This document shows positions 46,516-54,526 of a stretch of 64,000 nucleotides of DNA, piece by piece. The notes below the pieces were generated by a model. It searched no databases, was not told where the DNA came from, and was given only the letters and a program-made list of their open reading frames with translations. Position numbers and translations under genes: made by a program. Origin of the DNA: Jannaschia marina (GTDB lineage Bacteria; Pseudomonadota; Alphaproteobacteria; Rhodobacterales; Rhodobacteraceae); NCBI RefSeq assembly GCF_013404595.1, contig NZ_JABVAX010000004.1, positions 1-64,000 on the forward strand, in the 5' to 3' direction. The first letter of the stretch is position 1; every line of letters starts with the position of its first letter.

Positions 46516-47517
46516 ATGGTGTCATCGTTCATTTCAAGCAAGATTTCTGCTAACCAAGTCATTGCCTACAGGCGTGTTAGCAGCAAGTCACAAGAAGCGA
46601 GTGGCTATCAATCTCAACTGAGAAGCATCAAACACAAGTATCCTAACTTCAGCCTTGCACGGTCTACTATTGGTGACATCAAGGAGGTCATATCAGGTCG
46701 AGTTGATCCAGAGGTCAGATTTTGCCGTGGGCTTGGCAAGGCATTGAAACTGCTGATCAGACATCCTCATGCAATCATTCTCGTATCCAATCTGGATCGT
46801 ATCGGCAGATGCACTGAGGTCTTCGAATTGATCCAAGCTCAGGGTGTGGGTCACCGGATTCTGGATGCCGAGACGGGGAAGAGTCTGGACGACCTCATGG
46901 CAGCGAAGCAGCACATCGAGGTCGCCAAAAGGACTAAAGATCAGCAGCGGGCACGAAGGGATGGACTGGAACGATACCGAGCCTCTGGTGGTGTGCATGG
47001 GTCGACAAGGATCAAGCAGCATTCTCATCAAGGCGCGAAGAAGAAGAAAGCACTGGCAAAAGAGCGGCTAGATGCAGTTCTAGAGGTCATCACTGTCATG
47101 GTGCGTCGCAGCCGTGGCCGACGACCAAAGCTGGCAGAAGTTGCTGACGAGTTGGATCGACACGACATCCGAACTGGTCAAGGAAGGCTGTTCGATGCTG
47201 AGAGGCTCAGCCAGCTGCGTAAGTCGCACCCTGGTGCATTCAAAAAGGCGTTCAACAGATACAAGGCGGATCGTCAGCGCATTCGGGCTCACGTGAGGAC
47301 CACAAGCCTTGTGAATGTCAAACGACGCCAGAGCCATTGTCTTATCCGGATGCTGGCACCTAGGCCCAGACCATGGACCTTCAGGACAACAGTTGGGCAC
47401 TGTGCGATCTACGGTGACCCAGGAACAGCCTTAGTAAGGAAAAGAAGGTTTGATCGATGTCGAAGTCCGCCGCCCTCTCCTGCGCGGGTCGGAGACGCGG
47501 CCACGTGCCATTGGTAG
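46516..47517 (+). CDS. Serine-recombinase-like protein with unusual C-terminus
   Basis: In the 333-residue protein, residues about 14-150 match the resolvase catalytic domain: IAYRRVSSKSQEASGYQSQL with the catalytic Ser, then ILVSNLDRIGRCTEVFEL. Next comes a basic linker (KRTKDQQRARRDGLERYRAS) and a domain with RGRRPKLAEVADELDRHDIRTG, typical of the DNA-binding end of this family. The last ~70 residues (from about nt 47310) look compositionally odd (Arg/Pro/Ser-rich) and may be read-through sequence created when the neighbouring recombinase gene arrived. Confidence 0.7.
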   Translation: MVSSFISSKISANQVIAYRRVSSKSQEASGYQSQLRSIKHKYPNFSLARSTIGDIKEVISGRVDPEVRFCRGLGKALKLLIRHPHAIILVSNLDRIGRCTEVFELIQAQGVGHRILDAETGKSLDDLMAAKQHIEVAKRTKDQQRARRDGLERYRASGGVHGSTRIKQHSHQGAKKKKALAKERLDAVLEVITVMVRRSRGRRPKLAEVADELDRHDIRTGQGRLFDAERLSQLRKSHPGAFKKAFNRYKADRQRIRAHVRTTSLVNVKRRQSHCLIRMLAPRPRPWTFRTTVGHCAIYGDPGTALVRKRRFDRCRSPPPSPARVGDAATCHW

Positions 47518-47525
47518 ACGGACGT

Positions 47526-48086
47526 TCATCGCTGCCTTCCAGGAAGCCATCGATACAGAGTCGGGACCGAGACACCCACGGCAGCAGCTGCGTCCTTGAC
47601 GGGCGTCCCATTGGCCAACAGTTCACGGACGGCAGCCATCTTGTCTTCGGTCATCTTTTTGGGCCTTCCACCTACGCGGCCTTTCTCTCTAGCAGCTTTC
47701 AAGCCCGCCTGGGTCCGTTCAATGATCAAGTCACGTTCAAAGGCGGATATTGCGCCCATCACATGGAACAGCAGCCTGCCCCCTGGGGTCTTGGTGTCGA
47801 TGGCCTCAGACAGGCTCTGGAACTCGATACCGTGCTTGTTCAGGTGGTCCATGATTTCGATGAGATGCGGTAGGCTACGGGCCACCCGATCCAGCTTGTA
47901 GACCACGAGCTTGTCATTACCATTGGGCCGCAGATAGTCCAACACCTCGGCCAGGACGGGTCTGTCCTTCTTTGCGCCGGACGCGACCTCGGTGAATATC
48001 TTCTCGCACCCTGCTGCCTTCAACGCTGCTAACTGGGCGTCCATGATTTGGGTGTCAGTGCTGATCCGTGCGTATCCTATGTTCAT
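47526..48086 (-). CDS. Serine recombinase, DNA-invertase/Tn3-resolvase type
   Basis: The 186-residue protein has the full resolvase layout. MNIGYARISTDTQ carries the catalytic Ser, KLVVYKLDRVARSLPHLIEI follows, and then the long E helix (HVMGAISAFERDLIIERTQA). A C-terminal helix-turn-helix (TPVKDAAAAVGVSVPTLYRW) binds DNA. No transposase accompanies it. It converges with the other serine recombinase, nine bases apart. It may resolve or invert DNA within the island. Confidence 0.9.
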   Translation of the reverse strand: MNIGYARISTDTQIMDAQLAALKAAGCEKIFTEVASGAKKDRPVLAEVLDYLRPNGNDKLVVYKLDRVARSLPHLIEIMDHLNKHGIEFQSLSEAIDTKTPGGRLLFHVMGAISAFERDLIIERTQAGLKAAREKGRVGGRPKKMTEDKMAAVRELLANGTPVKDAAAAVGVSVPTLYRWLPGRQR

Positions 48087-48247
48087 GCGTTCTCCTTCTC
48101 GAAACTCATCAACATCATAGCGAAGCAGGCAGCTTATTTCGATATGGGTTTATGAGAATAATCCGAAGTGCGTTTCGCAAGGAACACCCAGCTGGCGTCA
48201 AGCAGGTATCGAGAACCTTGGAAACGACCGTTTATGAGACAGGAAGC

Positions 48248-49954
48248 TTAAGCCTTAAATGCGCTCTTGTCGAAATGATCAAGTGCCTTCGATACACGCA
48301 TCAATAGGGGAAGGAATGCGTCGAAGTTAATCTTGTCCTGCTGACGCTTCACGATGGTTTCCGCCAGTGGCACCTTGCCATAGTTCTTCTTTGGATCAAA
48401 CTTGCTTTCATCCAATTCCAAGGTCTTGCCACCCAGCGTTTGGCCTTTAACGGCGGCTGGCAGGAAGTCTTCGATCATGGTGTCGCCACCTGTGGCGGAC
48501 TTAGGTGTGTGAACGAGGTAAAGGTTTTGGCCGACATGGTAGAAGTCACTTGAACCATCGATGGCGACAGCCGATTTGGTTTTTGATTTAACCAAAGAGT
48601 TCAATCCACCTTTCTTCACACCGGAGTCATTGTCCACTACCAAAACAACCGGAGATATAAATTTCGTGGCTGAAAGCACTCTCATGCGTTCTGCATACCA
48701 TTCGATGAAATTCTTGATGTCTCCGGTCCCACCATTCAGTCTTTGGACCCATGAGGTAGTTCTGGTGAACTGGAACAACCGAACGGCAAGTCCGGTAGGA
48801 TTGGCTTTGTCGGTCAAGTTCGCAGGGGCTCCGGCTATTCGATTTATCGAGCACCTAAAATAAGTGTTGTCAGTCTTGCCTTCGCAGATGATCACAGGTT
48901 GTGGGCTTGCGACAAAGGTCTGATGGTCAAGAAACTTTCGATACGTCTGCACGTAAGCTGGTTCCCGCTTCCAGTGCCCATCTGACCTAGAGTGATCAAC
49001 ATACCTGCCTTTCACCCATGCTATGTGGGCTAAGTGACCCTGTAGGCTCACCGAGCCAACGGGTTGCATTGGGTTCCCTCTAGCGTGGCAAACCCCATTG
49101 CGCACCAGATTATCGACCTGTGCGCGAGTATTCTTCAATCGCTCCCTCTTGATGCCAACTTCGGTATTCACAGTGAGCCCCGTTACCTCTTGACGGGACC
49201 GTCTAAATTGCATTCGTGTCTTCTTGGAGTTGATTGCATAACCTGATTGCTTGATGCGCTTATGTAGACGGTTTCCTAATGTCCACACGCCATCCTGATC
49301 GATCTTTGCAAGACTCTGAGGGAAATCACGAGTGTTCGTGGAAAAGGTAATGTCGTCTGCATAACGTGTGTAGGAACATCGGTTTTGCGTCGCCATTTTA
49401 TTGAGGCGTATGTCTAGCAATCCCGCGATGAGATTGGACACAACAGGTGAGGTTGGTGCGCCCTGTGGAAGCTGGTTGTCGTGGCAGATGATCTGAGCCA
49501 GCACTGTTGCAGCGTCAGGTTGCAGACAGAAGTGTTTGTTCTTGATGAAAAACCCTCGAACCCGACCAAAGTTGATACTTGGAAAGAAGTCTTTCAAGTC
49601 GAGGTTCAGGACCCATCGACGACCGACGTGGATACTGGCGTTCGTTACAATGGATAGGTCTCGCTTAAAGCCATGGGCAAGAATGCAATCTGATTTGACA
49701 GTCAGTTGAGCTTCGATGTCATGCAAACAATTCTGGAGATGTTCACACAGCCTCCTTTGTGCCAACTTCAACTGAGGAACTGGTGCGAGAATATCCCGCG
49801 TTCCACCACTGGACTTAGGAATCGAAAACTGCGCATAGCGCGAAGCTGGGGGCAAAACATAAAGCACGTAGGCAAGAGATTTGGGTTTGAACCCAATGAT
49901 ATGGGCGATGTCGCTCAGTCCCGCTGCCGCCTTGAGTTGTTCTATCGATTTCAT
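48248..49954 (-). CDS. Retron reverse transcriptase fused to a TOPRIM domain (Eco2/Ec67-like)
   Basis: In the 568-residue protein, residues 1-330 form a retron-type RT: NAxxH at 105-109, DLKDFF at 119-124, QGAPTSP at 164-170, YADD at 198-201 and VTG at 257-259. Residues about 350-510 form a TOPRIM nuclease domain with EGKTD at 358-362 and DND at 441-443. This fusion, its length and many local segments (FGRVRG, SRQEVTGLTVN, NLYLVHTP) match the Retron-Eco2 (Ec67) RT. Such retrons defend against phages; the TOPRIM part is the likely effector. The start follows AAGGTGGG. The ncRNA lies immediately upstream on the same strand. Confidence 0.93.
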   Translation of the reverse strand: MKSIEQLKAAAGLSDIAHIIGFKPKSLAYVLYVLPPASRYAQFSIPKSSGGTRDILAPVPQLKLAQRRLCEHLQNCLHDIEAQLTVKSDCILAHGFKRDLSIVTNASIHVGRRWVLNLDLKDFFPSINFGRVRGFFIKNKHFCLQPDAATVLAQIICHDNQLPQGAPTSPVVSNLIAGLLDIRLNKMATQNRCSYTRYADDITFSTNTRDFPQSLAKIDQDGVWTLGNRLHKRIKQSGYAINSKKTRMQFRRSRQEVTGLTVNTEVGIKRERLKNTRAQVDNLVRNGVCHARGNPMQPVGSVSLQGHLAHIAWVKGRYVDHSRSDGHWKREPAYVQTYRKFLDHQTFVASPQPVIICEGKTDNTYFRCSINRIAGAPANLTDKANPTGLAVRLFQFTRTTSWVQRLNGGTGDIKNFIEWYAERMRVLSATKFISPVVLVVDNDSGVKKGGLNSLVKSKTKSAVAIDGSSDFYHVGQNLYLVHTPKSATGGDTMIEDFLPAAVKGQTLGGKTLELDESKFDPKKNYGKVPLAETIVKRQQDKINFDAFLPLLMRVSKALDHFDKSAFKA

Positions 49955-49972
49955 ATGCCGCCCACCTTGAAG

Positions 49973-50103
49973 TGAGCCTGCGGGCACTCCTATGCAAACG
50001 TAAGTGTCTCATAAGATATGCAAAGATGACGGAAGGAGCATATCCACCCGACGATGGTTTCATCCACTGCGAAACACAGCGGTAAAATCTGCCCGCAGGC
50101 TCA
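49973..50103 (-). ncRNA. Retron msr-msd non-coding RNA
   Basis: The 131-nt minus-strand region is bounded by a perfect 14-bp inverted repeat: TGAGCCTGCGGGCA at its 5' end (complement of 50090-50103) and its complement at the 3' end (49973-49986), the a1/a2 stem. Directly after a1 comes GATTT, then an msr hairpin CCGCTGTG-TTT-CGCAGTGG. The msd follows, ending AGGAGTGCC into a2. The same GGCAGATTT start and AGGAGTGCC end occur, to my recollection, in Ec67. It ends 18 bases before the RT start codon. Confidence 0.85.
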
Positions 50104-50285
50104 TAGCCAAGGCTATTGTGGCGGGATCGATAATACAACTGACAAGCAGATGGTTGGATCAAATAGACCTGATGGACAGCGTAGCACCCCAATGATGCGC
50201 AGTTGTGAGTCATTGCGTGTTACCAACGGCAACAAGAATGACACTAAGCTATTGAAATAAAACATTATTTGGTATGCTGAACTTC

Positions 50286-50307
50286 TTCCGGTACTCGCCT
50301 CCATTTA
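50286..50307 (+). repeat. attR of island 2
   Basis: This 22-bp sequence, TTCCGGTACTCGCCTCCA plus TTTA, is identical to 24909-24930 (end of tRNA-Cys and its flank). The first 18 bases also match the middle site. Beyond it the sequence returns to host-like GC-rich DNA leading to fabF, so it marks the right edge of island 2. Confidence 0.8.
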
Positions 50308-50608
50308 ATTTCGAACATTTCTGTACGTGCCTTGCTACCGTGACGGGTTTTGGCGACGCGATATTGCTTTTCGCGCCACCGGATCGCGACGACTCCGTCT
50401 TTCCTTTCTGACGCCAGGGCGAAGTTGGTGACGATCGGTGTGGTCGCGCGAGGCGATCTTTCGTGGGTTGTGCGACTTGGGTAGTCTCGCAGACCCTGTC
50501 GCGGAGTCGAGGGGGCGAACGCTCTGGCGGACGTGCGGACCCCGGTCGCGCTTGAGGGCGCGGGGGCGCGCGTGTATCAGGCCGGAAACGAGGCTGGAGA
50601 TTGGGCAG
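50308..50608. other. Host flank between island 2 and fabF
   Basis: No gene is seen in these 301 bp. After about 30 AT-rich bases it becomes GC-rich. It was presumably the original downstream flank of tRNA-Cys and holds the fabF promoter. acpP, a common upstream neighbour of fabF, is not present. Confidence 0.4.
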
Positions 50609-51871
50609 ATGCAGATGCGCCGTGTCGTGGTGACAGGACTGGGAATGGTGACGCCGCTGGCCTGCGGCGTCGAGGAGACCTGGAAACGGCTTCTGGCCGG
50701 GCAATCGGGTGCGGGGACGATCACGCGGTTCGACGCGGGCCATTTGGCCACGACCTACGCCTGCGAGATCCCGCGCGGCGACGGCAGCGACGGCACGTTC
50801 AACCCCGACGACTGGATGGACCCGAAGGCGCGGCGCAAGGTCGACGACTTCATCCTCTACGGTATGGCGGCGGCCGTGCAGGCGGTCGAGGATGCCGGCT
50901 GGACGCCCGAGGACGACGAGGGGCAGCATCGCACCGGCGTTATGATCGGATCCGGTATCGGAGGCCTGAGCACCATCGCCGAGACAGCCGTCCTCCTGAA
51001 GGAGCGGGGGCCGCGGCGGGTGTCGCCGTTCTTCATTCCCTCGGCGCTCATCAACCTCGTCTCCGGGCAGGTCTCGATCCGCTACGGCTTCAAGGGGCCG
51101 AACCATGCCGTCGTGACGGCCTGTTCGACCGGGGCCCACGCCATAGGCGACGCGAGCCGGCTGATCGCGCTCGGCGATGCGGACGTGATGGTCGCGGGCG
51201 GGGCGGAGAGCCCGATCTCGGAGATCGGGATCGCGGGGTTCAATGCGTGCAAGGCGCTCTCGACCAAGTGGGGCGACGACCCGACCAAGGCGTCGCGGCC
51301 CTATTCGGAGGACCGTGACGGCTTCGTCATGGGCGAGGGCGCGGGCGTCGTCGTGCTGGAGGAATACGAGCATGCGAAGGCGCGGGGGGCCAAGATCTAT
51401 GCCGAGGTGACGGGTTACGGCCTCTCGGGCGACGCCTATCACATCACGGCACCGTCGGAGGACGGCGACGGGGCGGAGCGGTCGATGCGCGCGGCGCTGC
51501 GCTCTGCGGGCCTGACGCCGGCGGATGTGGACTACATCAACGCCCATGGCACCTCGACCATGGCCGATACGATCGAGCTCGGTGCGGTTGAGCGGATGAT
51601 GGGCGATGCCGCGTCGGGGGCGACGATGTCGTCGACGAAATCGGCCATCGGGCATCTTCTGGGGGCCGCGGGCGCGGTGGAGGCGATCTTCTGCATCCTC
51701 GCGCTGCGCGACCAGATCGCGCCGCCGACGCTTAATCTCGAGACGCCGGCGGTGGAGACGAAGCTGTCGCTTGCGCCGAAAGTAGCCGAGAAGCGAGAGA
51801 TCGACACCGTGCTGTCGAATTCCTTCGGCTTCGGTGGCACAAACGCATCGCTCGTCATGAGCAAGGTTTAA
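50609..51871 (+). CDS. fabF: 3-oxoacyl-[acyl-carrier-protein] synthase II
   Basis: FabF elongates acyl-ACP with malonyl-ACP in type II fatty-acid synthesis. The 420-residue protein has the Cys-His-His triad: Cys172 (VTACSTGAHA), His313 (NAHGTSTMADT) and His349 (KSAIGHLLGAAG). It ends with FGFGGTNASLVMSK. The ATG at 50609 has GGAG nine bases upstream; a second ATG two codons later is possible. It is followed after 20 bp by mltG on the same strand. Confidence 0.96.
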   Translation: MQMRRVVVTGLGMVTPLACGVEETWKRLLAGQSGAGTITRFDAGHLATTYACEIPRGDGSDGTFNPDDWMDPKARRKVDDFILYGMAAAVQAVEDAGWTPEDDEGQHRTGVMIGSGIGGLSTIAETAVLLKERGPRRVSPFFIPSALINLVSGQVSIRYGFKGPNHAVVTACSTGAHAIGDASRLIALGDADVMVAGGAESPISEIGIAGFNACKALSTKWGDDPTKASRPYSEDRDGFVMGEGAGVVVLEEYEHAKARGAKIYAEVTGYGLSGDAYHITAPSEDGDGAERSMRAALRSAGLTPADVDYINAHGTSTMADTIELGAVERMMGDAASGATMSSTKSAIGHLLGAAGAVEAIFCILALRDQIAPPTLNLETPAVETKLSLAPKVAEKREIDTVLSNSFGFGGTNASLVMSKV

Positions 51872-51891
51872 CGTCGGGGTGCAACCATCTG

Positions 51892-53064
51892 ATGTGGAAG
51901 CATATTGCAGCCAATGCACTGACGCTGGGCGTGGTGCTGATCGCGTGCCTTGCCGGCATCATCCAGATCGGCAAGTCGAAGTGGGATGAGCCCGGTCCGC
52001 TGGCGGAGGCGGTATTCTTCGAGGTGCCGCGCGGGGCGTCGATGCGGCAGGTCTCGGACCGGCTGGCCGAGGAAGGGATCGTGTCGTCGGGGAGCATCTT
52101 CCGGATCGGGACGAATTATGCCGAACGCGGCAGCGACCTGAAGTTCGGCACCTACGAGATCCCCGCCGGTGCGTCGATGCCGGAGGTGCTCGACATCGTG
52201 ACGGCGGGCGGCCAGTCGGTCTTCCCCTATACGGTGACCTACCTGATCCGGCAGCGTGGCCCCGAGGTCCGGGTGCGCGAGCGCGTGCCCGGGCAGGAGG
52301 AGGTGGTGGAGATCGCCACCTATCAGCCCGGTGTCGACGAGGTGCCGGCGGAATACACCGAGCTCCTCGACCGCGGCGTGCCGATCACCTGGCGCGTGTC
52401 GGTCGCGCCCGGCGTGACGTCTTGGGACGTGGTCAATGCATTGAAATCGGTGGACTTCCTGGAGGGTGCGGAGGAGATCGCCCTGCCGCCGGAAGGCTCG
52501 CTCGCGCCGGACACCTACGATGTGGCGCGCGGCTCGGCGGCGGAGGATCTGGTGAACCGGATGCGGCTCTCGCAGGAGCGGATCCTGGCGGAGGCCTGGG
52601 CGGCCCGCGCGCCGGACCTGCCGATCGAGACGCCGGAGGAGGCGTTGATCCTCGCGTCCATCGTGGAGAAGGAAACCGGGGTGCCCGAGGAGCGGCGCAC
52701 CGTCTCTGCGGTCTTCGTCAACCGGTTGAACCAGGGAATGCGTCTGCAGACGGACCCAACCGTCATCTATGGCATCACGAACGGGCAGGGCGGGCCGCTG
52801 GGCCGGGGCATCCGGGCCTCGGAGCTGCGGGCGGAGACACCCTACAACACCTATGTCATCGACGGTCTGCCGCCGACGCCCATCGCCAATCCGGGCGCCG
52901 CGTCGATCCGGGCGGCGCTCGACCCCGAGGAGACCGAGTTCCTGTTCTTCGTGGCCGACGGCACCGGGGGGCACGCCTTCGCCGAAACGCTCGCGGAGCA
53001 CAACGAGAACGTGGCCGCCTGGCGCGCGATCGAGGCGGCGCGGGGGGCGACCGAAGGGAACTGA
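51892..53064 (+). CDS. mltG: Endolytic murein transglycosylase MltG (YceG family)
   Basis: MltG cleaves nascent glycan strands at the inner membrane and helps set their length. The 390-residue protein has one N-terminal membrane helix (about 8-26), two LysM-like subdomains and the YceG catalytic domain with ILASIVEKETG, where Glu259 is the expected catalytic acid. TDPTVIYGITNG and YNTYVIDGLPPTPIANPG are family signatures. It forms a fabF-mltG unit that ends at a strong terminator. Confidence 0.95.
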   Translation: MWKHIAANALTLGVVLIACLAGIIQIGKSKWDEPGPLAEAVFFEVPRGASMRQVSDRLAEEGIVSSGSIFRIGTNYAERGSDLKFGTYEIPAGASMPEVLDIVTAGGQSVFPYTVTYLIRQRGPEVRVRERVPGQEEVVEIATYQPGVDEVPAEYTELLDRGVPITWRVSVAPGVTSWDVVNALKSVDFLEGAEEIALPPEGSLAPDTYDVARGSAAEDLVNRMRLSQERILAEAWAARAPDLPIETPEEALILASIVEKETGVPEERRTVSAVFVNRLNQGMRLQTDPTVIYGITNGQGGPLGRGIRASELRAETPYNTYVIDGLPPTPIANPGAASIRAALDPEETEFLFFVADGTGGHAFAETLAEHNENVAAWRAIEAARGATEGN

Positions 53065-53082
53065 CGTCCGTCTTGTCCGTAA

Positions 53083-53111
53083 AAAGGGGCGGCTCCGGGA
53101 GCCGCCCCTTT
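53083..53111. terminator. Bidirectional terminator between mltG and the DUF1236 gene
   Basis: AAAGGGGCGGCTC (53083-53095) and GAGCCGCCCCTTT (53099-53111) form a perfect 13-bp stem with loop CGG. A-rich and T-rich ends on both sides suit termination of the two convergent genes. Confidence 0.9.
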
Positions 53112-53131
53112 CGTCTTGGCGTCTGCGTCGT

Positions 53132-53833
53132 TTAGCGGACGATGTAGACGATCGCGCGGTCTTCGGCGTTCACGAGAACCGGCTGGCCGTTGAGGTTGGT
53201 GTAGAGGTAGTCGGACTCCGGCACTTCGGCGAGCACGACTTCCTGCGGGATGACCGCGCCGACGATCGGTTCGCCCTCGATGATGACGGGCTCGACCGGG
53301 TTGCTCTCCACGTAGGTCAGTGTCTCCACCTCGGGGTTGACCGTGGCCCCGGCGAGCGAGCCGACGAGGGCACCGCCGACGATGGCGGCCGGGCCACCGA
53401 TCAGGGCCGAGGCGACGCCTGCACCGACGCCGCCGCCGATGAGAGCGGTCGCGCCGTTGTCTTCGTTGGCCTCGACCGACTCGATCGTGGTGACGGTGGT
53501 GACGTCGCTCACGACAGCGAGCTGATCGTCTTCCTCGACCACGAGGTAGGGGGCGTAGGCGTAGCCGCTCTGGCCCTCGAAGTTGATCTCGCACCAGGCA
53601 CCGCTTTCGATGCAGCCCTTCAGCTCGACGGTCGACTCGGCGGGCATGGTGCCCTCGATCGCGAAGTTGGGGCCGGGGCCGGCGCGCAGGTTCAGGTCGG
53701 TGGCAACCTGCGCGGTGCGCGTCTGCTCGGTCGTCACGGTTGTGGTGGTCGCCGTGTCGGCCGTCTGGGCGACGGCGGGCGCGGCGACCATCAGGGTGGC
53801 GATGCTGGCGGCGGTCAGGATGCGAAAGGTCAT
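53132..53833 (-). CDS. Secreted SH3/DUF1236 protein
   Basis: The 233-residue protein has a signal peptide (1-22, ending APAVAQ). An SH3_3 domain (TDLNLRAGPGPNFAIEGTMP ... WCEINFEGQSGYAYAPYL, about 40-105) is followed by a glycine/alanine-rich, possibly membrane-associated hinge (GGGVGAGVASALIGGPAAIV). A C-terminal DUF1236 unit ends YLYTNLNGQPVLVNAEDRAI. The family is periplasmic or cell-envelope; no activity is established. A longer frame upstream to 54175 lacks homology. Confidence 0.85.
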   Translation of the reverse strand: MTFRILTAASIATLMVAAPAVAQTADTATTTTVTTEQTRTAQVATDLNLRAGPGPNFAIEGTMPAESTVELKGCIESGAWCEINFEGQSGYAYAPYLVVEEDDQLAVVSDVTTVTTIESVEANEDNGATALIGGGVGAGVASALIGGPAAIVGGALVGSLAGATVNPEVETLTYVESNPVEPVIIEGEPIVGAVIPQEVVLAEVPESDYLYTNLNGQPVLVNAEDRAIVYIVR

Positions 53834-54163
53834 AGGTCTCTCTTCAACTTGGTTATGGTCTGTCCCATCGGCAAAGCGTCGCCGACGGGACGATGCCGAC
53901 AGAACCACGCAGCCGCGGTCTCGTTCCCCCAAATCGACGTCACAAGGGTTTTCAGCCCTGAAACGGTTCACGTAAGTAACTGAACAATAATTACTATCGA
54001 GTTTTTTCGTGCCGGCGATGACTTTTTCGTTGACCGTGCGAACGCTCGAAAACATCTTTTGTGCAAGCTGGAAGAAATGGGCGCGGAGGGCCGGGGCAAC
54101 CCCCGGTTTGGCCCATCGATCGTCGTGCGGACCAAGGTGAAAACCTGCACGGAGCTTACGGGA
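53834..54163. other. Promoter region of the GTA cluster (divergent with the DUF1236 gene)
   Basis: No gene is seen in these 330 bp. It includes an AT-rich segment (about 53970-54060, including AACAATAATTACTATCGAG) unlike the flanking DNA, and a TTGACC hexamer at 54023-54028 with no good -10. In Rhodobacter capsulatus the GTA promoter responds to GafA and the CtrA pathway; no such site is certain here. Confidence 0.45.
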
Positions 54164-54526
54164 ATGGAAGAACACATCATCGGGCCCGGAGGTGGCGACA
54201 CCTCGGACGGGCTCTTTTCGCGTGTCGAGGCGGCGCTTTCCGGAATGGAGGGGCTGAGACAGGCGGTGGAACGAAAACTGGCGGAGCTGAACACGCTGAG
54301 CGTGGAGGAGTTGAAGGCGGCCGATCTGACGGCGCTTCAGCGCGACCTCGCGAAGGCCGTGACGCTCGTCATCGCCGAAGAAGGGAAGGTGGCCGATGTC
54401 CTACGACGGGAGCGGGGCGGAGACGGGATCGACTTCGACGCGGCACGCACTTCGATCCGGCGCCGCCTTGATGGCATCCGCCGCAACGGAGGTGAGGGAG
54501 GCGTTCATCGAGGCGCTGACGGATGA
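54164..54526 (+). CDS. GTA g1: small terminase-like protein
   Basis: The 120-residue helical protein matches GTA g1, the first gene of the cluster, which acts as the small packaging subunit that feeds DNA to TerL. It has an acidic N-terminus (MEEHIIGPGGGD) and two amphipathic helices (FSRVEAALSGMEGLRQAVER; VEELKAADLTALQRDLAKAV), with a basic C-terminus (TSIRRRLDGIRRNGG). It overlaps terL by about 56 bp with the chosen starts. Confidence 0.75.
   Translation: MEEHIIGPGGGDTSDGLFSRVEAALSGMEGLRQAVERKLAELNTLSVEELKAADLTALQRDLAKAVTLVIAEEGKVADVLRRERGGDGIDFDAARTSIRRRLDGIRRNGGEGGVHRGADG

Larger units (their letters stand above)
35747..50307. mobile_element. Island 2: integrative defence island (type I R-M plus retron)
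   Basis: This 14.5-kb region of visibly lower GC content is bounded on the left by the 35700-35746 tRNA-Cys fragment and on the right by a 22-bp match (50286-50307) to the end of tRNA-Cys and its flank. It carries its own tyrosine integrase, hsdM/S/R, an XRE/Cro switch, a small membrane/lipoprotein operon, an antitoxin-like gene, two serine recombinases and a retron. No conjugation or phage structural genes are seen, so it would depend on other means of transfer. Confidence 0.75.

Noticed and set aside
24880..50307. CRISPR array suggested by three tRNA-derived repeats
   Set aside because: The copies are 10 to 15 kb apart and differ in length. They are integration sites; no CRISPR repeats or cas genes are seen in the window.
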